64,000 nt of DNA, taken from the NCBI GenBank assembly GCA_951217055.1, contig OX578284.1:22007187-22071186 (forward strand), in the 5' to 3' direction. The position numbers and the translations under genes were made by a program. Position 1 is the first letter of the stretch. Each line of letters opens with the position of its first letter. Origin of the DNA: Gerris lacustris. Lineage: Eukaryota > Arthropoda > Insecta > Hemiptera > Gerridae. The notes below the pieces were generated by a model, which searched no databases, was not told the origin of the DNA, and was given only the letters and a program-made list of their open reading frames with translations. This document shows, in pieces, positions 22,940 to 33,859 of the stretch.

Positions 22940-24545
22940 GATTTATCTAGTTCGAATCCTAGAGAGGTAAAACATATTCCACACTGATCGTATTAAGTGA
23001 TGATCGTACTAAGTAAATTGTGTAATATTTGTCTATTCACAACCAAGATCCAAACATATGATGTTCGAATCCCAGCGAGGTAAAACATATTCCACACTGA
23101 TGATCGTATTAATTAAATTGTGTAATATTTGTCAATTCACAACCAAGATCCAAACATATGATGTTCGAATCCCAGCGAGGTAAAACATTTTCCACACTGA
23201 TGATCGTATTAATTAAATTGTGTAATATTTGTCAATTCACAACCAAGATCCAAACATATGATGTTCGAATCCCAGCGAGGTAAAACATATTCCACACTGA
23301 TGATCGTATTAAGTAAATTGTGTAATATTTGTCTATTCAAAATCAAGATTCAAACATATCTTGTTCGAATCCCAGAGAGGTAAAACATATTCCACACTGA
23401 TGATCGTATTAATTAAATTGTGTAATATTTGTCAATTCACAACCAAGATCCAAACATATGATGTTCGAATCCCAGAGAGGTAAAACATATTCCACACTGA
23501 TGATCGTATTAATTAAATTGTGTAATATTTGTCAATTCACAACCAAGATCCAAACATATGATGTTCGAATCCCAGCGAGGTAAAACATTTTCCACACTGA
23601 TGATCGTATTAATTAAATTGTGTAATATTTGTCAATTCACAACCAAGATCCAAACATATGATGTTCGAATCCCAGCGAGGTAAAACATATTCCACACTGA
23701 TGATCGTATTAAGTAAATTGTGTAATATTTGTCTATTCAAAATCAAGATTCAAACATATCTTGTTCGAATCCCAGAGAGGTAAAACATATTCCACACTGA
23801 TGATCGTATTAATTAAATTGTGTAATATTTGTCAATTCACAACCAAGATCCAAACATATGATGTTCGAATCCCAGAGAGGTAAAACATATTCCACACTGA
23901 TGATCGTATTAATTAAATTGTGTAATATTTGTCAATTCACAACCAAGATCCAAACATATGATGTTCGAATCCCAGCGAGGTAAAACATTTTCCACACTGA
24001 TGATCGTATTAATTAAATTGTGTAATATTTGTCAATTCACAACCAAGATCCAAACATATGATGTTCGAATCCCAGCGAGGTAAAACATATTCCACACTGA
24101 TGATCGTATTAATTAAATTGTGTAATATTTGTCAATTCACAACCAAGATCCAAACATATGATGTTCGAATCCCAGCGAGGTAAAACATTTTCCACACTGA
24201 TGATCGTATTAATTAAATTGTGTAATATTTGTCAATTCACAACCAAGATCCAAACATATGATGTTCGAATCCCAGCGAGGTAAAACATATTCCACACTGA
24301 TGATCGTATTAAGTAAATTGTGTAATATTTGTCTATTCAAAATCAAGATTCAAACATATCTTGTTTGAATCCCAGAGAGGTAAAACATATTCCACACTGA
24401 TAATCGTATTGAGTAATTGTGTAATTTTTTATTATAAACAAAGAATCCAACTTATGTATGGTTCGAAATCCAGAGAAGTAAAACATGTTTCACACTAATA
24501 ATCGGATAAAGAAATTTTGTAATAATTGTCTATTTTACACAAAAT
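22940..24545 (+). repeat. 100-bp satellite with a tRNA B-box-like motif in every unit
   Basis: About 15-16 units at an exact 100-bp spacing: GTTCGAATCCCAGCGAGG begins two bases after 23061, 23161, 23261 and so on to 24361. Each unit then has TAAAACATATTCCACACTGA and TGATCGTATT. Variant sites (CGAGG or AGAGG; AATTAAATTG or AAGTAAATTG; ATGTTC or TTGTTC) recur every four units, so 23261-23660 matches 23661-24060, a 400-bp higher-order unit. 24061-24460 matches 23061-23460. GTTCGAATCC fits the RNA polymerase III B box. The edges are diverged units (22950; 24450-24545). Confidence 0.93.
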
Positions 24546-26930
24546 TTAAACATATCTCATTCGAATCACAAAGAAGTTAAACGCAGGCTCATCAAAGTGC
24601 AGAGTGGGCATCTGTCCAGTGCGCCGGTGTCGGAAGGGCGCCAAAATCCGGAACTCTCGAAAATTGCTGACTTACTTGTCGAATGCGGGAACTCGTACTG
24701 TTTTTGTACCTTGGAATTAAAAGGGCCAATGTCAAAATAACTTGATAATATGTCCACCATTGGTCTAATCTCTATCACTTCTATTTGTAGAAAAATTGCC
24801 AATTTCCCCCTTCCCACTTCACCCTCTGAGTTAAAGTGTATTAAAAGGGGTCAATGTGGTGTATTTATTTGAAGTAGAAAGTCCACAATATGCACATTCC
24901 TGGGCATATCGTCAAATCGTAAAATTTGGTCATTGGCGCATTGACTTCCAAGGTACTAAAGGTCTAATAATATGTTTTAAGTAATAAAACAAACAATGAA
25001 CTGTTTTTTGTTTTTTTATTGATTTTATTTTTGTGACGAACTCTCTAAAAAACAAAAAACTTGTCAGCTTGTAAAGATCAACTAATTAAAAAAAAGAGAG
25101 TTGAAAAGTACAAACACGATTTAAATTTTAAACAATCGTTAAGATAAAAAACAGTCATACCAACTCTCCCACGTCGAGTTAGGCAACTAAAGAGTCGAAG
25201 TAAATGTTAAATTTATTTAATAAAAAACGAGGAAATAGTCAATGAAAAAGAGGTTCTTTTTTTAAATAATTACTTATAAATGTTTACTTTTTTGTCCGAG
25301 TAATATAAAGGGTGATTGGATGTGAAATTTAAATGTTTTTAGGGGAAATGGTGAGAGAGAGGGAGGTATTGGGGTTATTGCCTAATTAGAGAATTGAATC
25401 AGATTGAATAATATATCTCTAGGGTTTAGATAGGGGATAAATCGGTTTGGAATTCACTCACTGCCTTTACGCCATTAGTATGAAAACGTTAAGCAGCCTC
25501 CACTGTATTTTCCCATTTAATTCCATTTTAGAGTGGTCCTGTGATTTTCATCAGCTTCTACTCTGAATAAGTCCAACATGTTCCAATGCTTCAAAAAGTC
25601 TCATCCATTAGCTGTGAAAACAATCGACTATTTTAAACTCTTGGAAATACGATTTTAGTCTGTTTAACTCAGTTGTGTGCCTTGATATTATTAACTCAAA
25701 ATCGAATATTTTACAATTTCAAATAGTTTTTAATTATATAAATCCTACATATTAATGTAAAATTTATTTATAATTATCATTAGTTCTATTCTGGAGTTGT
25801 CAAATATTTTCAGATATTTAAAAAAAAAAAAAAAAATACAATAAACTATTTAACTAATGGAAATCGATTTCAGATAGTATACTTTACGTTGATGTATATT
25901 ATAATTTTAAACAATTTTAATTTAGCTAGATACTGAATGAGTTGAACATTTTAATAGTTTATATATACATACTACTTTATCGGATGAAAATGTTTTAGGT
26001 TTTTCGTTAAATTCAATATGAACCCAAATATTTCTCATTTTTTAAAACAGTAGGTAATTAAAAATGTAACATTTTAAACGACACCAACTTTATTTACATT
26101 AAAGCCTGTATTACAATACTTTCATCATCGCATTTAGCGTAGTTAGCATTAATTTTCAACAAAATAAATAAGTGGCAATCCGCGCGATATCATGACAGAT
26201 TGACTCCTACTATGATCATGACAGATTTGGGGATTGTTTGAGTATATTCATCATGAAATTGTAGCCCCTCAATTAAGATGCCCCATTTTAGGAGCATAAC
26301 TTGATGGTGCCTTTATATAAGAGATCGGTCTGTCTTGTTTATCTCTACAACCTTGTTTTTTCTTTAATTTTAATATTAAAGGCATTTAAATGTCTTCCTT
26401 GTTTCAATTTACTGTTTAGTCTTATAACTATATATAAAAAAAGAGAGGTTTACATTAAGTAAAATACAATCAGTCTTCACTAATAAATAGAATATTTATT
26501 TATTTAATTAGTTTTTTTTTTTTAATATATTTATATATAATTTACACACTTATCTATTTAATCATGTATGTTACGAGACACAATATGTCGGGAAACGAAA
26601 GAATGGCATCTGTTTTGTTAAAAAAAGAGGGGACAGGGGGGGGGGGGGATGGAGGAGGGGTGGCAAAGTACGTTGGTAACAATCAGAAGGGTGGTTTTTT
26701 AGGGGGTTGAAAAACTCTGAAGCAGGAACAGATAATGCTCTGTATTATTAATGATTAGTAATTGACTTTTCCCAAAAAAAGAGAGGGTGGAAAATTCAAA
26801 ATACAACATGGAGGGGTGTGAATTTTTTTTTTTTAACATTAGAAGGGGAATAAAGTGAAAGTAATTTTTCAAAAAAACATTGAACTTAGTTACTTAAACA
26901 AGAAACTTAAGGGGGAGACCTTATCAGTTA
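24546..26930. other. No gene seen; possible regulatory sequence
   Basis: 24590-24960 is G+C-richer with GAAGGGCGCC patches like other dispersed fragments. 25300-25640 and 26150-26350 are higher-complexity stretches without frames, the latter with two ATCATGACAGATT copies holding TGACAG, the core bound by Meis/Homothorax proteins. A long G run lies near 26640. Confidence 0.35.
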
Positions 26931-26934
26931 TATA

Positions 26935-27620
26935 TACGTGTTCAAGATAAAGGGAAAAGTCTGACGTAACAGATGACTTTCTGACGTCATAGTAGAAAAT
27001 TACGTCTGGCCCTTCAGTAATTACTATTTAATTACCAAGTCTTAAATGTTTTATTCTCTTTCTCTTTTACTTCTTAATTATCATTCTTCTATCTCTTTTT
27101 AGCCACCCTTTTTTTTAATGAGTTCAACCCTTTTCCTCTTCCTAAGTTGTAAAATGTCTGATGAAAGGTCTTTAATCCCCTCTTCTTTAGCGTCCACCAT
27201 TTTATATCAAGTGACGTCATAAAGTGTGTAAGTCGTAACTGTATAAGGGTAAAATCTATATATAGACGTCACGTTTAGAATGATTTAATTCAGCTTTAGT
27301 ATTTTTAATAAAATACGAGATTATCGACTAAATTAGGTAAAAACAGCTGATTCTGTCATTGTAGTTGATATTGAACATAGAATTTTTTTCTACCATGATG
27401 GCTGTAAATTTACTAATTTTGTCTTCTTTAGCGGCCGCCGTTTTATTTCAAGTGACGTCATAAAGTGTGTAAGTCTTAACTATACAAGGGTAAAAATCTA
27501 TATCTGACGTAACTGTTAAAATGATTTCATTCAACTTAATTATTTTTAATAAAAAGCTAGTGTCGACTAAATTTGGTAGAAACAGCTGATTCTATCATTG
27601 TATAGTTGATATAAGGTTTG
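26935..27620 (+). repeat. 241-bp direct repeat with CRE-type TGACGTCA sites
   Basis: 27181-27375 and 27422-27614 are diverged direct copies 241 bp apart. Both contain CTTCTTTAGCG, CAAGTGACGTCATAAAGTGT, AAGGGTAAAA, AACAGCTGATTCT. Perfect palindromes TGACGTCA occur at 26982, 27212 and 27453, with GACGTCAC at 27265 and TGACGTAA nearby. This is the CREB/ATF consensus. It may be enhancer sequence or internal motifs of an unrecognised mobile element. Confidence 0.6.
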
Positions 27621-28640
27621 TTCCAACCGCCCTATTTGTAGAGCCCTTTGTATCGTTCGGGAATAGTTTAGGACAGGTTTTATACTCATGCGCTAACATT
27701 GTAGTGTAATAAAATCATGTTATGTTGGTACAGGTTTGGTACTATAATTCTCACCGCATTAAAAACTTTCAAGGAAACCTAACAATTAGGGAATCTTCCT
27801 GTTAGCATGTGTGACGATTGACATAACTGCGCATGTCATGCAAACCAGTACTTGGTATGGTCAGAGAATCATTTAGACCGTACAGGTTTTCGGTTATACT
27901 GCAATATCAATTTGTTATAAATTTTGCAAGAGAAATTTTACCTACTTAATTTTGTAAATGTGGACTGTGAACAAGAATATTAGGTACTTAAAAAACTACT
28001 TTGCTGTTTAAGATATAATATTGCGGCACCATTTTGTTATTTTGAGTGGATTGTTACCACTCCTATTGTCTAATTGGTCAAAGGAAGTCATAATGTCGAT
28101 AGCTGTTATTCTTTTCCTGCAGTTGATGAGACGTCCTCAACCAATTATTGCTTTTCATCGCTATAAAAATCAACCAACCGTGAACCTTGTTTTCACTTCA
28201 ACTCTTTTCAAATACTAAAACCTACATCCTAGAAACAATATAGAAGTCCAATTTCCAGCTTCAGTAACTCAGATTTTTTTTTTTTTTTTATTCATTTTTT
28301 TTTTTTTTTTTATAGATATAAATAGACACATCCTTTTTCTAAAAACTCTTTGGAAAAAGAATAAATTACTTGATTTTATTGAAATTTATTTTTTGACATT
28401 AAAATAAATAATTCAAGCAATACTTTGATACTAAATAAGGGGCCAGCATGGTCGAGGAGCTTTGGGCACCTGCCCAGCTATCAATGAGTCGAGGATACTT
28501 GATACTAAATATATTATCGATTTCCAGTTGAAAGTGACACTACGCTCTTGACATACTTGAAATTAAAACTTCATATTGTTCTTTTACCTCATCCTGTGTC
28601 TATCGCTAAGGTTTCGATTTGCTTTATAGGCTTGTTATCG
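27621..28640. other. No gene seen
   Basis: Mixed-composition unique sequence with poly-T at 28272-28310. A GGGGCCAGCATGGTCGAGGA fragment at 28440 looks like a piece of a dispersed repeat. Confidence 0.4.
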
Positions 28641-28654
28641 AAAGCATTCCATTT

Positions 28655-28770
28655 TTACTTTCTCATATAAAGAGAAAGTATTGCGACCGCGCGGAAATTC
28701 GATTCTGAGGGATTTACTTGTTTTAAGGTGTCCCTCAAAAAATGTGTCAATATACCTCTTGTTAAGTGAG
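28655..28770 (+). mobile_element. Dispersed repeat end, AGAGAAAGTATTG type
   Basis: CTCATATAAAGAGAAAGTAT then GGAAATTCGATTCTGAGGGA and TTTTAAGG. Related copies are at 35925-36020 (+) and, in reverse, 43600-43690, where it terminates a longer element. Class not assigned. Confidence 0.5.
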
Positions 28771-28994
28771 CGTTAAACAATTTACCCGCTGCCGTTGTCC
28801 TTGCATTAAAGTTTTCTGTTAAATTTACTCAGTAGCCATTATGTAATGATGTAATTAATTACTTTTCATCCTTATTTCGAATATGGTGACGTATATAAAC
28901 TTTCATACATTTTTTAAAACTTATTTTATTATGTATAATCTAAAATTAAACAATCAAGCCAGTACGTAGGTAGGTCACGGTATAAAAATCGGTA

Positions 28995-29042
28995 CTTATT
29001 TACTTGGGTACATACCAATAAGTATGTACCCAAGTAAATAAG
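28995..29042. repeat. Terminal 21-bp perfect hairpin
   Basis: Arms 28995-29015 and 29022-29042 are exact complements around the 6-base loop CAATAA. The stem holds the ACTTGGGTACATAC core of the terminal repeat, so the element's outer end can fold on itself. Confidence 0.9.
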
Positions 29043-29649
29043 GTGCCATAGGGAAAGAGTTTACTTGGGTACATACCATTTATTTATTGAATAATATGGG
29101 GAAATGAAATAAAATAAATTAATAGGCAAACTTAATGGGGATGTTGAAAAGCACTGGGGCTTTTGTAAGGGGTTAAGAAGGGGGAACAAAAGAAAAGAAA
29201 AAAGGATGTACCCAAGTAAATAAGGCGTTATAGAGGTAGAAGTTTAGTTGGGTACACACCCAAGGTATGTACCCAAGTAAATAAGGTGCTATGTGGCAGG
29301 AGTTTAGTTGGGTACATACCCATGACAAGTATTTTGATATATTTTTTTTTTAATATTAATTTAAAAAGTATTGACAGAAATGACAATGGCTTGTCAACGA
29401 AATAATTTGTATTACATAATTCATTCTTGAATAAAATAAAATCTGAAAAGTTGGAAAAAAGTACAATTGCAAAGAAAAAAGACGTGGATAACCTCAGAGG
29501 CATTTATATGAAACAAGCCATATTTCTGACTGAAAGGATGACGAAGTGGGAGATGTTTAAATGGGTTGAGCGTAAGTAAAATTATACGGTATCTTTTATA
29601 TATTTATGTATATATATTTCAGAAATTGGAGCAATAAAGAAAGATTTAA

Positions 29650-29815
29650 AATTTAGAAATTTTGTACAATGTACATTGGGACAAAGGAGAATCTCACTTC
29701 TGTAATTTAAAGTGACAATATCTTTTGGTGTTAATCAAATAAGATAAAGGGACATTTAGTCCAATTAATTTTGGGACAAAGGAACATCACACTTATGTAA
29801 CAAAAAGTGACATAA
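29650..29815 (-). repeat. Two diverged copies of a CTTTGTCCCAA module
   Basis: GGGACAAAGGA occurs at 29678 and 29773, 95 bp apart, each with a TCTCACTTCTG or CATCACACTTATG context. On the minus strand they read AAGTGTGATGTTCCTTTGTC then CCAA. The same module lies inside the miniature element at 59658-59819. Confidence 0.7.
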
Positions 29816-30081
29816 TCCATTAATCCAATCATTAAGTTAGTCAATGTATTTTGGGATCAGCTATTTTCTTTAGAGAAGAAAATTTAAAAAAGTCACTTTT
29901 TTAATCTTTGGAAAGAAATATGTAGGTGGGAGAAAGATGAGGATTGACGTACGTTTTATAAATATATTTATTAAGTTGTTTTTTTAACATAATAACTTGG
30001 ATTTTTTTATATACAAATATAAAGAAAAACATGTATTTTTTCATTAAAAAATACAAGTTTTTTTTATGACAAACGCTTATT

Positions 30082-30157
30082 AATCCATCTGAGTTGACCA
30101 ATGTAAGTCAACCCGGATGGATTAAAACCAATTCACCTCATTTTTGAGGTGAATTGG
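30082..30157. repeat. Two adjacent subterminal hairpins
   Basis: 30082-30123: AATCCATC ... GATGGATT, with inner GTTGAC/GTCAAC pairing. 30128-30157: CCAATTCACCTCA, loop TTTT, and its exact complement. Both abut the right terminal repeat of the 28991-30184 element. Confidence 0.85.
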
Positions 30158-30242
30158 AGGTATGTACCCAAGTAAACAAGTGCCTAAAAATCTTCAAAAT
30201 CTTAGATGGAAGACACAAGTATATAATATATAAATATATATA

Positions 30243-30618
30243 CAGTAGGACCTTGTTAATCTGGATACGCGGTAATTCGGACGATCCTTCACAGAGAATG
30301 CAAGTCCTTAACAATATAAATTAAATTGAAATAACTTCTTATGATCGTTTTTTCTGACCCTGGACCCTGTAGACAATGAAACTGCACTTGAAAATCTAAA
30401 TTTTATAAGATATTGTGTTCAGTATAGCTAACTGTTGGAAACTGATAAAAATGTCCATTCACATTACATATGTAATTACATATTAAGTTCATCCTGTGCA
30501 TTTTTATGTTAATACAAAGACAGTACCTAAATGTGTTTTATGTTATTTATTTAAAAACATCGCTAATCCGAACGACCCTTTGTCTGAATTCATCCGGATT
30601 AACGACGGGGTCCTACTA
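30243..30618. mobile_element. pogo/Tigger-like miniature element
   Basis: Ends are CAGTAGGACCTTGTTAATCT and the complement of ACGACGGGGTCCTACTA, with CCGGATTAA/TAATCTGG just inside, bounded by TA on both sides (30241-30242 and 30619-30620). CAGTAGGNCC ends with TA duplication and inner TAATCCG/AATTCGGACG motifs are typical of pogo/Tigger elements. At 376 bp it has no coding capacity. It begins 59 bp after the preceding transposon. Confidence 0.75.
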
Positions 30619-30892
30619 TATAATATAAACCTAAGTTATAAAGAATTTAAGCTGGATTTTCTTGCTTTAGTTTTTTTTTTTTTTTTTTTGAAGCTTCTGA
30701 CACATCCAAAGTCCATCAATATAGATAGTAAAGTCACTAACCAAACCTCTAGAATTAAATAAAATATTAGAGTAACATAAGATCTAAAAGTTTCTGGACC
30801 ATGTCATTTTCTCAACATAAACTCCAATAAATAATTTCCCTACTTTTGGTAAAAATTTTATTCTTCACACTTCCTCCTGTCAAATTAACTTA

Positions 30893-30971
30893 TTAATACT
30901 GCTGTCTAAAAAACTTTTGTGACATTGACATTCTATCTCCTACCCATCTTCTAAAATCACTATATATTCTA
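30893..30971 (+). repeat. Direct repeat, left copy
   Basis: About 78 bp starting ATTAATACTGCTGTCTAAAA, nearly identical to 31736-31813. Confidence 0.8.
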
Positions 30972-31071
30972 GTATTGTGTTATGAATTACATATTTAATA
31001 ACAAGTTATATAATAATTTATTGAATTCTTTTTATTCTGTCTTCCTCTTATACTTGACTCTTCCACTTCAG

Positions 31072-31072
<1 letters not shown>

Positions 31073-31136
<64 letters not shown>
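31073..31136. repeat. (AT)n microsatellite
   Basis: Alternating TA for about 60 bases. Confidence 0.95.
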
Positions 31137-31139
<3 letters not shown>

Positions 31140-31735
31140 AAAATACATAACAAAAAAAGGAGAGGAATAGTCCAAACATGTCTTCATTGACAGGGATTAA
31201 ATATTTGAACGTGTTGGTTTTTTTGTTTTGTTTTTTTAGGGGTATGTTTTTGAGATTTTTCCAGCAGGAGATACGAAGTTATCCAGTTGTTTTTTTCTAA
31301 GCTGGACGTCCTTTTCCCCTTTTCAATCTCCATTCTCAGTCCAATCTATTTGTATAGGGGTAGGTTTACGGGGAAACGGATGGGATTTCAATCTGGGTCC
31401 ACTCTTAAATTTTTAAAAATAAATCCCCCCCCTTACTTCTTTTTTTATTTTTACCCCAGTTTCCTAAAGTCTCCAGATATTTTCCCCTTACATTCCCCCT
31501 TGACCACGAAGAAATGGTGGTAAAGAAGTTATTTGATTAACTATTCATATGAAGAAGATGTGACACTTTTATATGAAATAGTGACATTTTTGTTTCAAAA
31601 TTTGATTTCTATTTTCTTTATAAAAGTTTTATTCAAGTTTTTTGTGTAATATTATATTGTTTTTTGGCATATACATTATTATGTTAAATTATAACATAAT
31701 AATATTATAATATAACATATTATAACATTATGTTA

Positions 31736-31813
31736 TTAATACTGCTGTCTAAAAAACTTCTGTGACATTGACATTCTATCTCCACACCCATCTTCTAAAA
31801 TCTCTATATATTC
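31736..31813 (+). repeat. Direct repeat, right copy
   Basis: Second copy of the 30893 segment, 840 bp away. The interval holds an (AT)n microsatellite and a TTATAACAT-type palindromic run (31665-31735). It may be a remnant of a local duplication or of a repeat-bounded element; neither is proven. Confidence 0.7.
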
Positions 31814-32259
31814 ACTTACACTTCTTAAAGACTAAATTATTTCATCTCCAGTAGGGGGAAAAAGTTATGATTTTGAATTAGTTTAGAGGGACTAAAACAG
31901 GTCTTTTCATCCCTGAACTCAAAAAGTAGGGAGAAAAAGTAAAAGTAGGGCAAAAAAGTAAATAGAATAGAATAGAAAATGAATGGCTAATGTAATGAAG
32001 ATGTTGAAATCAGGTTGGTGGTACTGCGCTTTTTTGACCATGTTTATCTTTGTTTGTAACCTGCATCTAAATAACCTTCTATTTGAGTGTAATTCCAATT
32101 CTTATTTGTTTTTATCATTGAATCTCTTATATCTGCTATTAAAAGTGCTTAAAATTATTGTTATTTATTAAAATAATAAATAAAAACTGTGCAATGGACG
32201 AAAATGTGTATTTTCTTCCTACTGGAGATAAAATATTGTATGTACCTCGTGAGCAAAGT

Positions 32260-32408
32260 GCCATTATTCCCCTCGCGATAATTATCTCCCTCGGCTGCGC
32301 CTCGGGAATTAAAGAGTCTAATTCCCTCGGCTTCGCCTCGGGATTTAGGGACTATGGTTCCTTCGGCTTCGCCTCAAGAACCAACTTTTTCATTCAGGGA
32401 ATAATGGC
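32260..32408. mobile_element. 149-bp miniature inverted-repeat unit
   Basis: Perfect 12-bp inverted ends GCCATTATTCCC / GGGAATAATGGC enclose three spaced palindromes of the type CCCTCGGCTTCGCCTCGGG (about 32289, 32324 and 32360, the last diverged). The G+C-rich core contrasts sharply with the AT-rich flanks. The open frame across it only reflects the repeats. More short stem-loops follow at 32530-32560 (CGCATGAAAAACTCATGCG) and 32715-32760. Confidence 0.6.
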
Positions 32409-32989
32409 TTTATTCCACCACTTTTCCTACAAATTATTAATTTTTTACTTTATAAATACGTAAAATAAATTATAACATTTATTCTAAATTACAAAAAGTC
32501 TAAATTATAAAAGTATACTTAATTTAATAATTGTGCACCCCCGCATGAAAAACTCATGCGCGGGAGTGGCCGTTGAGGCTTATCAAAAAAAAAAAAAAAT
32601 TACTAATTAGTTAATAAAATATAGTGAAACTGGTACAATAGTAATTAGAATTTATTAAACTATAATAGGTAATCAAATCATAAAATTAACTAACTGAAGA
32701 TAATACTATAAACTAGGGGGCTCTGCTCCCTACTCGCTTCGCTCGTCGAAAAGCGGCCGCTGCCTTGAATTGAATCTTCGCACAATTTGACACATTTATT
32801 TCTTTACAAAACTTTTTTAACAATATGTATAGATAGATACTTGTGCATTCATTTGTGATATTTATTTAAATTGTAAGCAAAAGACTGCCTTTGAATATTA
32901 TAAAAACTAGCACTTATCAATGGATGGAGTGTCACATTCTCCAATGTGTGATAGCCACTCATCATGAAAGAGGTGTAGATCAATCACCA

Positions 32990-33075
32990 AACAACGTCTT
33001 CACACAAAACATTGTAATTGAAACAATTTACCGGTTTCGGCTGTTCTAAAGCAGCCTTCTTCAGGTAATCTATAG
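32990..33075 (-). mobile_element. Penelope-like 3' end (probable)
   Basis: The minus strand reads CCTGAAGAAGGCTGCTTTAG then AACAGCCGAAACCGGTAAAT. The CTGAAGA-GGCTG...CAGCCGAAAC inverted pair is the layout seen near Penelope-like 3' ends. Confidence 0.45.
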
Positions 33076-33859
33076 GTAAATTTGCACCAGGCCACTTGTA
33101 CTTCCTGTGACCTCTAGATTATCTGCTAAAGATTGTTAGAATTGATTGAATCAGTTGCTAGAGATTGTTACTTGCTCTAGCAACTGATTCAGTCAATTGC
33201 TAGAGCAGGCAACAATAAATTTAAACATTAAATTAATTTAAAAAGTTACATCATGGGTTCATACATAATGAGTTTTGAAGATATCCCAATAAAGGGATGA
33301 AATATCATCTTTTTAAAAAGATAAAAATAAGTACCAATTAATCGCCTCTGAAGTTAAGAATTAATTAACCATAACATTAATTAATCACCAATTATTTAAG
33401 AATAAAGATAATTTGGATAATTGGTGGGTTTGTAAGATTTTGTGAGGAAACTTTTGTCTTTCCGTACCCAAAATGAATGTAACAACAAATACGGCGCTGG
33501 AAATATACTAAACCGGTTATTCGTATAAGCTATGCTCATGAAGAACATAAATATAACCAAGAATTTTTGCCTGTCAACGTTGACGCTCTAGAACTCTAGA
33601 CTCTTTTTTTACTAACATGAAAGGTATTTACTCCACAAAATAAAAGTTATTATAACTTTTTTAGCTTGAGAAATTGCACACGACGCATGACGTAAACAAA
33701 ACAAGTGAATAATTTTCAATTTGTGAAAAAAATATTTACGCCGAACCGCCGAACGCATTTTATTACGGTGAAAATTTGTATGTAGGTACATATATATTTG
33801 GCTTAAGAAATAAGTAGTGATTGTACTTATTAAAATTATCTTATCAAAGCAAATAGGTA

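Larger units (their letters stand above)
28991..30184. mobile_element. Complete non-autonomous DNA transposon with 8-bp target duplication
   Basis: Seen: 8-bp direct repeats TAAAAATC at 28983-28990 and 30185-30192 flank 26-bp terminal inverted repeats matching at 24 positions (left GGTACTTATTTACTTGGGTA..., right complement GGCACTTGTTTACTTGGGTA...). The left repeat folds with sequence just inside it into a perfect 21-bp hairpin (28995-29042). The right repeat is preceded by a perfect 13-bp hairpin (30128-30157). The core GTACCCAAGTAAA or its complement recurs in alternating orientation at about 29022, 29060, 29210, 29245, 29269 and 29305, and a TAGTTGGGTAC variant is included. No transposase is encoded; a minus frame at 29228-29503 merely spans the repeats. 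8-bp duplications fit hAT, P or Merlin families, and GG ends are reminiscent of Merlin. The family is not assigned. Confidence 0.85.

Noticed and set aside
22940..24545. Evenly spaced repeats suggesting a CRISPR array
   Set aside because: Whole 100-bp units are near-identical, with no unique spacers, and the setting is animal nuclear DNA.
29228..29503. 91-residue minus frame ending with repeated GVYPTKLLP residues
   Set aside because: The repeated residues are the translated terminal motif of the transposon at 28991-30184, not a protein.
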